64,000 bases of DNA from Deltaproteobacteria bacterium (lineage in GTDB: Bacteria > Desulfobacterota > JAFDED01), in NCBI GenBank assembly GCA_019310535.1, contig JAFDED010000012.1, positions 1 to 64,000 of the forward strand. Reading direction: 5' to 3'. The translations under genes and the position numbers were made by a program. Below, piece after piece: positions 8,450 to 17,709 of the stretch. The notes below the pieces were generated by a model. The model was given only the letters and a program-made list of their open reading frames with translations, did no database searches and had not been told where the DNA came from. Position 1 is the stretch's first letter; the number at the start of each line of letters is the position of its first letter.

Positions 8450-9472
8450 ATGAGACAGTCACGCATTGGAGAGACAGATCCGGTTCTTTTGTCAGTTGTC
8501 ATCCCTACATTTAACCGACAGGGTTTGCTCCAAGAGTGCCTGAATTCGCTGTTCTCCTGCGATGACCCCGGGTATAACTGGGAGCTAATCGTAGTTGACG
8601 ACGCCTCTACGGACAATACTGTATCCTGGTTTATGAGCAAGTACGCGGACGAGCACTTATTGAGGCAGAATAAGAATCGAGGTTTTGCCGCTGCCGTCAA
8701 TCGGGGCATACGGAAAGCGCGGGGAGCCTGGATTGCCCTGATTAATAATGACATAACGCTGGATCCGGAGTGGTTTCTTCAGGTCTCCACCAAGTTCGCT
8801 CCCGACGTCGGCTCTATCGCCACCAGAGTGTTGGTCTATTCGGAACCCACAAAGGTGGATACGGAAGGGGATTATTACACAGTCGTGGGAGGAGCGCTCA
8901 AGTCCAGTTATTTTCAGGACGTAATGAAATCGGAATGGAAAGGTCATAAGCCTTTCTCTGCCTCAGCAAGCGCAGTGGTTTACAACCGTCAGGCACTTGA
9001 AGATGCAGGCGGGTTCGATGAGACCCTCGAGGCCTATTACGAGGATGTTGACCTGGGCTTCCGGCTTCTTCTTATGGGGTGGAAATGCGTTTTTGCATCA
9101 AAGGCGATCTCTTACCATCGCGTCAGCTCCTCGTATGACTCGCGTAGCTATCGCTATCATTTCTACGGATCCAGGAACCAAGAAGTGGTTTTTTGGGCCA
9201 ATATGCCCACCCCTTTGCTGGCTCGATATGCCTTCTCGCACCTGGTGTTCGTCCTCTTTCAACTTGTATCTCATGTTTTCAAAGGTCAATTTTTTCCTTT
9301 TCTGCTCGGGAAGATTGACTTTCTGGGACAACTGCCAGCAGTATGGAGAAAGCGCCGATTAGTTCAAGCCCGGCGAAAGATTTCCTGTAAGGAACTACAG
9401 TCGCTGATGATCAGCGAATGGGTTCAGGTTTACATTCTCAAACGGCTGCAGGGGAAACTCCACCACCTATGA
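8450..9472 (+). CDS. Family 2 glycosyltransferase (rhamnosyltransferase-like)
   Basis: 340 aa from ATG 8450; a TTG at 8438 is also in frame, and neither has a clear SD. A GT-A fold GT2 domain fills residues about 15-240: LSVVIPTFNRQGLLQECLNS, VVDDASTDNT, then ALINNDITLDPEW (the DxD-like metal site) and YYEDVDLGFRLLLMGWK (the ED motif with the catalytic Asp). The C-terminal 80 residues are hydrophobic and basic, suggesting membrane association. The fold is like WbbL-type enzymes that add sugars to O-antigen or other envelope polysaccharide. First gene of a lower-GC island with two further glycosyltransferases. Confidence 0.88.
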   Translation: MRQSRIGETDPVLLSVVIPTFNRQGLLQECLNSLFSCDDPGYNWELIVVDDASTDNTVSWFMSKYADEHLLRQNKNRGFAAAVNRGIRKARGAWIALINNDITLDPEWFLQVSTKFAPDVGSIATRVLVYSEPTKVDTEGDYYTVVGGALKSSYFQDVMKSEWKGHKPFSASASAVVYNRQALEDAGGFDETLEAYYEDVDLGFRLLLMGWKCVFASKAISYHRVSSSYDSRSYRYHFYGSRNQEVVFWANMPTPLLARYAFSHLVFVLFQLVSHVFKGQFFPFLLGKIDFLGQLPAVWRKRRLVQARRKISCKELQSLMISEWVQVYILKRLQGKLHHL

Positions 9473-9549
9473 GCAGGCTGTGCGTTTCCAAGTGCTTGGA
9501 GCGCATGAGTAAATTTTTCTAATGCCCGCTCAACGGTCTCTCCAGAAGA

Positions 9550-9690
9550 ATGATTGATACTATTTGGCTCAATAAGGTTACCTAGATCGAACATCTGGAG
9601 GGAGTGCTCAAAAAGAAGGAAACTTATATCGCTCAGATGGAGTAGGCGCTGGAGGAGGAGAGACAGCCTCTCCACCGGAGTCAGGAGGAA
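9550..9690 (+). pseudogene. Degenerate coiled-coil 5' extension of the next gene, with two in-frame TAG codons
   Basis: In the frame of the downstream glycosyltransferase, the sequence upstream of ATG 9691 reads as a helical Glu/Lys-rich segment (IEHLEGVLKKKETYIAQME, then ALEEERQ) interrupted by TAG at 9583-9585 and 9643-9645, both where a Gln codon (CAG) would fit. Many large GT2 proteins have such an N-terminal coiled coil, so this looks like a decayed N-terminus. Pyrrolysine read-through is unlikely, since TAG ends normal genes here (for example 2805, 5885, 16825). Confidence 0.35.
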
Positions 9691-12009
9691 ATGGGCTTGC
9701 GACTGTGGGAAAAATTTCGACAAGGCGGGGCGGGGTTCTTCCCTTCAGGAAGCAGGGGGCGAATATTGCTTGATAGAGCCCTCATGGCCTTGATCTTTAT
9801 TCAAAAGAGAGGCCTGAAGGAATTTTTAATCAAACTAGCAGATCGGGGCTACTTGCCAAAGCAGTTCATTACGAGATCTATAATCATTTTTCAGATGGAC
9901 ATGCTGTCCCAAGAGACCCATATTCCCCTCTCTCTGGACGCGGAGGAAGGTATAAAGGGAGAATTCATTTGCCCAATGGATAACCTTGCAGAGTTGCAAG
10001 TATTTACTTCCACCTATCGGCGGCGCAACGCCGACCTGTTGTTGTTTGTCTATGCGAATTCTATGAATGATAAGAATAAGATGCATCTGAGAAAAGTGCG
10101 GGTGAACGGGAGAAAAATAAAGGACAATGGATACACCAGCTTTGCCTTCAAACCCATACCGTCAAGCGGTAAGAAATTGATTTCCTTTGAGCTTAAAAGC
10201 ACAGGCACTCCTGCCGCGGCCGTGTTGTATAATCCTGAATTACATTTCAATGAACTGAAAATACAGGTCAATAACAGAATTGGAGGAAGTATCAAAGTTA
10301 AGGCTCTTGCCAAACTGAGGGATCAGAGTCTTTATGGATTATGGATTATTAAGAACGAGCCCTCAAGGGAGGAGATGCCGAAACTGAGGCAAGAAAGCCT
10401 TGCCTGGTCTTACAGGCCGAGGATCAGCATTATTACACCCGTTTTTAATACCGACCCAAAATGGTTGGATCTGGCGATAAAGTCAGTTATAAACCAAACA
10501 TATGACAATTGGGATCTTTGCATAGCGGACGGCTGCTCCACTCGTAAAGGGGTGAAAAATATTTTGGAGAGCTACGCCAGGAAAGACGGGCGGATTAAGG
10601 TAAAATTCCTTTCTGAAAACAAGGGAATTGGGGGGAACTCAAACGAAGCCCTCTCCCTTGCCACGGGGGATTTCGTCCTCTTTTTGGACCATGATGACGA
10701 GCTTGCCTTTTTTGCCCTACACGAATTGGTGAAGCTTCTTAACCAGTATCCTGACACTGACTTGATCTATTCGGATGAAGACAAAATCACTGCCAATGGT
10801 CACAGAACATCCCCTACATTCAAGCCCGATTGGTCCCCCGATTTTTTTCTCTCGGTCAATTACATTATCCACATAACCGCAATTAGAAAAATGCTTATGG
10901 ATAAGGTCGGGGGATTTCCATCGGGGTATGATGGAGCTCAGGACTATGCCCTTTTCCTTAAAATAACGGAGCACACCGGGAAAATTCGCCACATCCCCAG
11001 AATCCTTTATCATTGGAGAACAATCCGGGAATCTTCGGCCAGCTTTTTTGAAGCCAAGCCGTATGCTTATGATGCAGGACGTCGATCTCTGCTTGATGCC
11101 ATGTCGCGTCGCGGGATCGAAGTAGAAGATATATCAATGGGACCGTTCAAATACTCCTACCGCATCACGTACTCTCTAAAAGGAACGCCCGATATCGGCA
11201 TCATCATTCCAACCAAAGACAGAATTGGCTTATTGCGTAATTGCCTGGAGTCAATATTTACAAAGACCACCTATCCCCATTATCATATTATCCTGGTAGA
11301 TAACCGGAGCGAACGTCCGGAGACGTTGAAATATTACGAATTACTGAAAAATAATCCCAGAGTCAAAATACTCAATTATGCAAAGCCTTTTAACTTCTCG
11401 GCGATAAACAATTATGCGGCAAAACATGCGGATTCGGAGTACCTTCTGTTTCTGAATAACGATATCGAAGTCATTTCAAAGGAGTGGCTGGCGACAATGC
11501 TTTCCTTTGCCCAGAGGCGGGATGTTGGGGCCGTTGGGGCGAAACTCTGCTATCCGGACGACACGATTCAACATGCAGGCGTTATTTTAGGCATTGATGG
11601 TGTCGCAGGTCATTCACACAAGAGGTATTCGCGAAAGAGTTTGGGCTATTTGGGCCGTATCCAGTTAGTCCAAAATGTCTCAGCCGTAACTGCGGCGTGT
11701 ATGATGATGCGAAAAGATGTTTTCGATGAAGTGCGAGGATTCAGCGAAGATTTTGAGATCGCCTGTGGCGATGTGGACTTGTGCCTGAAGATTCGGCAAA
11801 AAGGGTATCTCATCGTGTATAATCCTTATGCTGAACTTTACCACCACGAATCAGCTTCACGCGGTTTTGAAGATGCCCCGGAGAAACGGGATCGGTTTGC
11901 AAGGGAAAAAATGTACATGAAGGAAAAGTGGGGAGATATCCTGACGGCCGACCCATACTACAACCCCAATCTTACACTCCATAAGGAGGATTTTTCTATT
12001 CGAGTATGA
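9691..12009 (+). CDS. Large glycosyltransferase with two GT2 domains
   Basis: 772 aa from ATG 9691, which has a good SD (CAGGAGGAA). Residues 1-240 are a non-GT N-terminal region. A first GT2 domain starts near residue 243 (RISIITPVFNTD, LFLDHDDELAFFALHEL, YDGAQDYALFLKI). A second starts near residue 500 (IGIIIPTKDRIGLLRNCLES, LFLNNDIEVISKEWL, CGDVDLCLKIRQKGYL). Both keep a DxD-type metal site and an acidic base, so both may be active and the enzyme could add two sugars in turn. It probably builds an envelope polysaccharide together with the flanking GT genes. A decayed coiled-coil extension precedes the start. Confidence 0.88.
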   Translation: MGLRLWEKFRQGGAGFFPSGSRGRILLDRALMALIFIQKRGLKEFLIKLADRGYLPKQFITRSIIIFQMDMLSQETHIPLSLDAEEGIKGEFICPMDNLAELQVFTSTYRRRNADLLLFVYANSMNDKNKMHLRKVRVNGRKIKDNGYTSFAFKPIPSSGKKLISFELKSTGTPAAAVLYNPELHFNELKIQVNNRIGGSIKVKALAKLRDQSLYGLWIIKNEPSREEMPKLRQESLAWSYRPRISIITPVFNTDPKWLDLAIKSVINQTYDNWDLCIADGCSTRKGVKNILESYARKDGRIKVKFLSENKGIGGNSNEALSLATGDFVLFLDHDDELAFFALHELVKLLNQYPDTDLIYSDEDKITANGHRTSPTFKPDWSPDFFLSVNYIIHITAIRKMLMDKVGGFPSGYDGAQDYALFLKITEHTGKIRHIPRILYHWRTIRESSASFFEAKPYAYDAGRRSLLDAMSRRGIEVEDISMGPFKYSYRITYSLKGTPDIGIIIPTKDRIGLLRNCLESIFTKTTYPHYHIILVDNRSERPETLKYYELLKNNPRVKILNYAKPFNFSAINNYAAKHADSEYLLFLNNDIEVISKEWLATMLSFAQRRDVGAVGAKLCYPDDTIQHAGVILGIDGVAGHSHKRYSRKSLGYLGRIQLVQNVSAVTAACMMMRKDVFDEVRGFSEDFEIACGDVDLCLKIRQKGYLIVYNPYAELYHHESASRGFEDAPEKRDRFAREKMYMKEKWGDILTADPYYNPNLTLHKEDFSIRV

Positions 12010-12204
12010 ATCATTGAACACACTGTCAACCGATCAAGATGTATGTCATCAAGGTATTTCAAGATCGCTGTGGGTGTATCCATTGAAAGCAAGCCACCTG
12101 TTTTATTTTGGTATTCAATTCTTTACTTATGAATATGCATGGCGCGGGTACATCCCCTTTGCCTTTTTGAGCATCGATGCTTGCCGGCCACAGATTTTTG
12201 TTGA

Positions 12205-15200
12205 ATGAGGCTGCCCATGCGGTACCTAAAGAAAATTAATATTTTTCGGCTGAGATTTCGACTGATTCTCAAAATTTTAAAATGGACGGCTTACTGGATT
12301 TTGACTTTCCAGATGCGCAAGCAACTCAGATTTCTCTACAACTATATTTTGATCGATCAATCGGGTGTATTTGACAGCGCGTTTTATCTTCAAAACAACC
12401 CGGATGTACAAGCGGCCGGGGCCGACCCGCTGGCGCATTATTTGCGTGCTGGTGCCGAAGAGGGTCGTAATCCAAATCCCCTGTTTGACACTTCATACTA
12501 CTTAGCCCAGAACCCCGATGTAGCCGCGGCGGGTGAGAACCCTCTGGTGCATTACCTGTCCTGTGGTGCCGGCGAGGGCCGAAACCCAAGTCCTTTTATT
12601 GACAGGTACATTGCGCTCAACCCGGATGCGGCCGCCAAAAGCACAAATCCGCTTTTGCAATACCTGTCGCCAGGCATGGCTGAAGACAGCAAATCTAAGT
12701 TTATCGCTTTCTTACCGCAAGGCGTCCCTGTCTTACCTGACCGCATCGAGCCAAAACAAAACATTGTGGATATTATTATTCCTGTCTATCGGGGATTAAA
12801 AGAGACGCAGGCGTGCATAGAAAGCGTTTTTGCCGCCAAACAATCAACTCAATGCGAAATTATCGTGATTAATGATAAGAGTCCTGAACCACCGCTTTTA
12901 GAATATTTAGAAAATGCCGCCGTGCGCCACGGCTTCAAGCTGTTGCACAATGAAATTAATCTTGGCTTCGTCCGCAGTGTAAATCGTGCTATGGAGCTTA
13001 ATCCGAATCATGATGTCATTCTGTTAAATAGCGATACTATCGTTGCACATGACTGGGTGGATCGCCTTGTTCGGTGTGCTTATGCCAACCCCAAGATCGG
13101 CACAGTTACGCCATTTTCTAATAATGCAACCATTGCCGGTTACCCGCGATTCTGCAAAAATAATCTATTACCTGACGGTGTTACGGTTCAATCCCTTGAT
13201 GCCGTGTTTAAAGAGGTAAACGCCGATACATTTGTGGAGATACCGACTGCTGTGGGCTTTTGTATGTATATCCGGCGTGATTGTCTTAATGAAATAGGGT
13301 TATTCGATGCAGAAACGTTTGGCAAAGGCTACGGCGAGGAGAATGATTTTTGCATGAAAGCTTTACGTCTTGGGTGGCGACACGTTTTGGCCGCGGATAC
13401 GTTTGTTTTTCATGCCGGAGAGGTGAGTTTCTTAGATAGCAGTGATCCAAAGCAGCACCATGCGTTGGAGATTATCCGTCGCCTCTATCCACACTATATT
13501 CCAATGATCCAGGCTTTTTGCGGGTATGATCCTGCCAAGCAATATCGTCTTGCCGCAACCGCTCGTTTGATAAAAGAGGAAGGTAACCCTGTTATCCTGT
13601 TTATTACGCACGTATTGGGCGGAGGCATTGAAAAACATATCAAAGACTTAATCTCATTGTGGCGTGAAAGAGCTCATGTTCTGATTTTACGTCCGAACAT
13701 CGGCAATAAATGGTTACTGGAAAGCAGTTCTAATAAATACCCGTTTGATTTCTTATTTGACTGCGAAGCAGAACGTGATAAAGCGGTGAACATTCTAAAG
13801 GCTTGCGGGCTTAGCCGTGTTCATATACACCACATCCTTGGGTATAATGCAGAAATACAGCATTTTACTTATGCTCTCAATGTGCCCTATGATTTCACGC
13901 TACATGACTATTTTACCCTTTGTCCAAAGATTCAAATGACCGGGGAAAATCATCAATATTGCGGAGAGCCTGATACCGCAGGCTGCAATGCATGTATTAG
14001 CAAAGCACCGTCCTCTAACATGCAAGATATCGAATCATGGCGTTCGACGCATGCTTGGCTGATCAATGGAGCTGATCGCATCTTTGCGCCAAGTGCAGAT
14101 GTTGCAAACCGACTGCGCCGGTATTACCCAAATAAAAATTTCATTGTTGTTTCGCACCCTGATTCCCTTGCCAACACCCTATGGTCTGAAATTCGGGTCA
14201 AGCCGGTTTTGGGTAGTGAACCGTTAAAGATATTGATTTTAGGAACCCTTGCCCCGCACAAAGGCGCCGACAGGGTAGAGGATGCCGCTGTTTTAGCGAA
14301 AAAAATGGATCTCCCTTTGGAGTTTCATGTCCTGGGGCAGACATACCGGCGGCTAAAGGTGTTTCCGCAGAGTTCGCTTCATGTATATGGTTCTTATGAT
14401 GACTCGGAACTTCTGAAACTTATTAGCGATGTGGACCCTCACGTCGTTTGGTTTCCCGCGGTATGGCCGGAGACATACAGTTATACCCTGAGTGCTTGTT
14501 TTGCAACCCGGCTTCCGGTTGTCGCTCCAAACCTGGGTGCTTTTTCCGAGAGACTGAAGGGACGTCCGTGGAGCTGGATTGTTGATTGGGATTTGCCTAT
14601 TGAACAGTTGCTTCAGTTTTTTATCCATATTCGGCAGGAATATTTTTCAAAGAATTTCGCGCCGGAAGTTAATGATGAGTCGCTGATTTTACCAAAACCC
14701 TTTTATGACACGGAATATCTGACACCAACTAAAATATCGGCGAAACCAAATCTGACCGATCTCCGCCAGCCAGGCAAAATATCCGTTATCGCAATAATGC
14801 CAAGGTTTACCAATGGGCAGCTTCAGGCCTGTTCATATATTCGACTTATATCGCCTTTAACACACCCAAGCCTGGCGAATACTGTAGACTTCAAAGCTGT
14901 CCTTCCCCGTGAAGCATTGCGATATCGCGCGGATGTCCTGATCGTTCAGCGAGATGCCGTCTCTGACGAAGATATGGCTTATAATTTACTCGAACACTGC
15001 CACGCAACAGGGATGAAGGCGGTGTATGAGTCGGACGATGATTTGTTTCATTTGTCCCCTACCCATTTGGACGCAGACCACTATGAACACACAGCACGGG
15101 CAGCGTATATTTACTCAGCCCATGCTGACAGATGTATCGTCTCGACTGCTTATTTAAGAGACAGAATGCTTGACATAAATAAGAACATCTCTCTTATACA

Positions 15201-15861
15201 AAATCTGCTTGATGAACGGATTTGGATAAAATCATCTGAACCACGGTCTTCACCTCTCGAACCCAGTTCGATAATTCGAATTCTCTATATGGGAACTGTG
15301 ACACATGACGAAGACCTGTCGATTGTAGAGGAAGCGATAAGACAGCTATTGAATGAATATGGAGAACGGTTATGTTTTGATGTTATCGGTGTCGTTCCAA
15401 GCAATAAACGCTCAAAATGGTTTAATCATATTCAATTGCCTGCGGCAATATCTAATTCCTACCCACGATTCGTCGGATGGCTCCTGAGCCAAAGGCGCTG
15501 GAATATTGGAATCGCTCCTCTGGTTGATACAGAGTTTAACCGGTGCAAAAGTTATATCAAATACTTAGACTATGCTGCCCTTGGGTTGGCCTCGGTTTTT
15601 TCAGAAACCGGGCCGTACCTAGAGGTTGTGAAACAAAATAAGACAGGACTTATTTGTAAAAATACAACCGAAGAATGGTACGCCGCATTGAAAAAGCTTA
15701 TTAATGACCATGAATTGAGGGTGAATATTCAAAGGACAAGTTACCGCGATTTGATTAGCCGCTATACGTTAGCGAGCCGGGCTGTATCCCGGAAAACTGC
15801 ATGGGTAAGTGTTTTCTCCGGTGTGTCAGAAACAGCCCACGACAAAGCCGTACTGCCTTAA
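12205..15861 (+). CDS. Multidomain glycosyltransferase: NPDV repeats, GT2 domain and two GT-B-type domains
   Basis: 1218 aa. Residues 1-50 are hydrophobic/basic. Residues 55-160 hold three copies of a ~38-residue unit (FDxxxYLxxNPDVxAAGxNPLxHYLxxGAxEGRNP), the last one degenerate; this unit is known at the N-terminus of bacterial glycosyltransferases. A GT2 domain covers about 188-460 (VDIIIPVYRG, DVILLNSDTIVAHDW, GYGEENDFCMKAL). A GT4-like domain covers about 475-830 (ITHVLGGGIEKH, ILILGTLAPHKGADRVEDAA, FPAVWPETYSYTLSACFA). A second GT-B-like domain runs from about 850 to 1200 (ESDDDLFHL, ILYMGTVTHDEDL, YIKYLDYAALGLASVFSE). Codon use is visibly more AT-rich than in the housekeeping genes after it. 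Acceptor unknown; one polypeptide may make several linkages. Confidence 0.88.
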   Translation: MRLPMRYLKKINIFRLRFRLILKILKWTAYWILTFQMRKQLRFLYNYILIDQSGVFDSAFYLQNNPDVQAAGADPLAHYLRAGAEEGRNPNPLFDTSYYLAQNPDVAAAGENPLVHYLSCGAGEGRNPSPFIDRYIALNPDAAAKSTNPLLQYLSPGMAEDSKSKFIAFLPQGVPVLPDRIEPKQNIVDIIIPVYRGLKETQACIESVFAAKQSTQCEIIVINDKSPEPPLLEYLENAAVRHGFKLLHNEINLGFVRSVNRAMELNPNHDVILLNSDTIVAHDWVDRLVRCAYANPKIGTVTPFSNNATIAGYPRFCKNNLLPDGVTVQSLDAVFKEVNADTFVEIPTAVGFCMYIRRDCLNEIGLFDAETFGKGYGEENDFCMKALRLGWRHVLAADTFVFHAGEVSFLDSSDPKQHHALEIIRRLYPHYIPMIQAFCGYDPAKQYRLAATARLIKEEGNPVILFITHVLGGGIEKHIKDLISLWRERAHVLILRPNIGNKWLLESSSNKYPFDFLFDCEAERDKAVNILKACGLSRVHIHHILGYNAEIQHFTYALNVPYDFTLHDYFTLCPKIQMTGENHQYCGEPDTAGCNACISKAPSSNMQDIESWRSTHAWLINGADRIFAPSADVANRLRRYYPNKNFIVVSHPDSLANTLWSEIRVKPVLGSEPLKILILGTLAPHKGADRVEDAAVLAKKMDLPLEFHVLGQTYRRLKVFPQSSLHVYGSYDDSELLKLISDVDPHVVWFPAVWPETYSYTLSACFATRLPVVAPNLGAFSERLKGRPWSWIVDWDLPIEQLLQFFIHIRQEYFSKNFAPEVNDESLILPKPFYDTEYLTPTKISAKPNLTDLRQPGKISVIAIMPRFTNGQLQACSYIRLISPLTHPSLANTVDFKAVLPREALRYRADVLIVQRDAVSDEDMAYNLLEHCHATGMKAVYESDDDLFHLSPTHLDADHYEHTARAAYIYSAHADRCIVSTAYLRDRMLDINKNISLIQNLLDERIWIKSSEPRSSPLEPSSIIRILYMGTVTHDEDLSIVEEAIRQLLNEYGERLCFDVIGVVPSNKRSKWFNHIQLPAAISNSYPRFVGWLLSQRRWNIGIAPLVDTEFNRCKSYIKYLDYAALGLASVFSETGPYLEVVKQNKTGLICKNTTEEWYAALKKLINDHELRVNIQRTSYRDLISRYTLASRAVSRKTAWVSVFSGVSETAHDKAVLP

Positions 15862-15982
15862 CTGAGATTCTGGTCAGATTTACGAGAACTCGGAAATTCG
15901 GAAGATTGTCCTAGAGTCAAATGCAAACAAATTCATGCTCCCCTTAATAATTCCAAATCCCATTCCACCAAGAAATCTTTGC

Positions 15983-16011
15983 TTGAAACCTTGTTATATG
16001 TATGCTATGAT
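15983..16011 (+). promoter_or_regulatory. Predicted sigma70-type promoter for the uppS-cdsA-dxr-rseP-tsaB run
   Basis: TTGAAA (15983-15988), 17-nt spacer, TATGAT (16006-16011), about 40 nt upstream of the uppS GTG start. Confidence 0.6.
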
Positions 16012-16051
16012 TTAAACAATAACAATATGTGTTAAAAAAGGGGGTTGGAGC

Positions 16052-16825
16052 GTGAGCGAATTTGAGAGCCAGGCCTTGGAGAAGCTGAATCCCCATAAGC
16101 TTCCGTGGCACGTCGCTATTATTATGGATGGCAATGGCCGATGGGCCATGCAGCGCTCTTTGGACAGAGTGGAAGGACATAAAGCAGGGGCCGAATCCGT
16201 TCGGGTCGTCGTTAAGGCCTGTCGGGAATTAGGGATCAAAATACTTACTCTCTATGCGTTTTCTTATGAGAACTGGCAGCGCCCGGCGAATGAAGTGCGC
16301 TCACTGATGAATTTGCTGGTGCATTATCTTTATCGGGAGTTCCGAGCCATTCGAGATAATGGTATAAACGTTCGCACTATCGGCCGATCCTTTGATTTGC
16401 CGGTTCGCGTACAAAAAGCATTGAACCGCATAATCACCGGAACCGCTCATAATAAAGCGATGATCATGAATGTGGCACTAAGCTATGGCGGGCGAGACGA
16501 GATTGTACGAACTACGCGGCATTTGCTGAAAGAGGCTATGGAAGGGCGTATCAAGCCAGAACAGATCGATGAAAAACTATTTGCGAGATACCTGGATACG
16601 GGAGACCTTGAGGACCCGGATCTTTTGATCCGTACCGGTGCCGAGTTCCGCATCAGCAATTTTCTGCTCTGGCAATCTGCCTATACCGAGCTTTATTTCA
16701 CGGACGTGCTCTGGCCGGATTTTCGCAAAGAGCAATTGCTGTCCGCCATCTTGGACTACCAGAGGCGAGAGCGCCGCTTTGGGATGACCAGCGAGCAGCT
16801 CTCCAAAATCGCCACGATATCATAG
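16052..16825 (+). CDS. uppS: Isoprenyl transferase (undecaprenyl diphosphate synthase)
   Basis: 257 aa, GTG start at 16052. It condenses IPP onto farnesyl diphosphate to give the C55 lipid carrier for peptidoglycan and O-antigen. The cis-prenyltransferase signature is intact: IIMDGNGRWAMQR with the catalytic Asp near residue 26, VEGHKAGAESV, LYAFSYENW, NVALSYGGRDEIV, and the C-terminal DPDLLIRTGAEFRISNFLLWQ...YTELYFTDVLWPDF. The usual RTGGE is RTGAE here. The first gene of a run ordered uppS-cdsA-dxr-rseP-tsaB, a classic proteobacterial order, with a promoter about 40 nt upstream. Confidence 0.96.
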   Translation: MSEFESQALEKLNPHKLPWHVAIIMDGNGRWAMQRSLDRVEGHKAGAESVRVVVKACRELGIKILTLYAFSYENWQRPANEVRSLMNLLVHYLYREFRAIRDNGINVRTIGRSFDLPVRVQKALNRIITGTAHNKAMIMNVALSYGGRDEIVRTTRHLLKEAMEGRIKPEQIDEKLFARYLDTGDLEDPDLLIRTGAEFRISNFLLWQSAYTELYFTDVLWPDFRKEQLLSAILDYQRRERRFGMTSEQLSKIATIS

Positions 16826-16863
16826 CAATCCAAGCCCGTGACAAAGGAAAGTTCGGGAGAATC

Positions 16864-17667
16864 ATGCTGCTAAGACGTTGGCTCACGGCGCTGGCTCTGC
16901 TGGGTTTTGTCATCCCCCTGCTCCTTATCGCCTCTCCTTTCTGGGTATTGCTTGTGGTTCAGGCCTTTGCCGCTCTCGCCCTTTATGAATTTTTTGCGCA
17001 CGCCCTGCAAAAAGAGCCATATGTTTTTCGGATTATTGGCATGGGCATGGGAGTTGGCCTTTCCGCCGCGGTGTGCTTTGGAGGTCCCGGGCAACTCGGA
17101 TGGGCTCTGGTACTGATTGTTCTTATGACACTGGGGCTGGGGGTATTATGTTTTCCCCGGACCCTCAACTCCTTGGATTTGGCGGGCAGACTCCTGCTGG
17201 GCACGATTTATATCGGATTTTTGTTCTCTCATATGGGCCTGATACTCACCCTTCCAAAGGGACAACAGTGGATTGGGCTCGCGGTGATAAGCACCTTGCT
17301 GGTGGATACCGGCGCATTTTATGGGGGCTATTTTTTCGGACGAAAAAAACTCTGCCCTTCCATCAGCCCCAACAAGACTGTGGAAGGCGCTGTGGGAGGG
17401 ATGCTAGGGGGTCTCTTGGGTGTTTCAGCATGCAAGCTTGTCCTTTTCCCCCAGATATCCCCGGCCAAGGTTCTGTTGCTTGCAACAGGCATCGGCCTGA
17501 TGAGTCAAATTGGCGACCTGTGTGAATCGATGCTCAAGAGGAGCTTGAATATAAAGGATTTTGGATCATCTTTACCCGGCCATGGCGGGTTTTTGGATCG
17601 CATTGACAGTTTTCTCTTCACCGCCCCCTTTGTTTTCTATGTTGCTGTCTGGCTCCCTTTTTATTAA
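16864..17667 (+). CDS. cdsA: Phosphatidate cytidylyltransferase
   Basis: 267 aa integral membrane protein with about seven to eight hydrophobic segments. It makes CDP-diacylglycerol from phosphatidate and CTP. The C-terminal signature is complete (SMLKRSLNIKDFGSSLPGHG, then GFLDRIDS), with the acidic and Lys residues that hold Mg-CTP. SPNKTVEGAVGG precedes it. The start ATG 16864 follows the uppS stop by 38 nt, so the genes are co-transcribed. Its product feeds pssA and psd, found further on at 24439 and 23792. Confidence 0.95.
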   Translation: MLLRRWLTALALLGFVIPLLLIASPFWVLLVVQAFAALALYEFFAHALQKEPYVFRIIGMGMGVGLSAAVCFGGPGQLGWALVLIVLMTLGLGVLCFPRTLNSLDLAGRLLLGTIYIGFLFSHMGLILTLPKGQQWIGLAVISTLLVDTGAFYGGYFFGRKKLCPSISPNKTVEGAVGGMLGGLLGVSACKLVLFPQISPAKVLLLATGIGLMSQIGDLCESMLKRSLNIKDFGSSLPGHGGFLDRIDSFLFTAPFVFYVAVWLPFY

Positions 17668-17709
17668 GAAAATCGCCGTACCCGCCCTCAGGCTCTTTAG
17701 GAGGCAAGG

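Noticed and set aside
9583-9645. Pyrrolysine at the two TAG codons
   Set aside because: TAG ends several normal genes here (2805, 5885, 16825), no pyl genes are in the window, and both sites look like mutated Gln codons.
9430-9723. Minus-strand 97-codon ORF with a plausible helix (GETVERALEKFTHALQALG)
   Set aside because: It overlaps the ends of two plus-strand GT genes and lacks SD, homologous context and a supported start.
12014-12208. 64-codon plus-strand ORF before the large GT gene
   Set aside because: TTG start without SD, no recognisable domain, overlaps the start of the next gene; probably chance.
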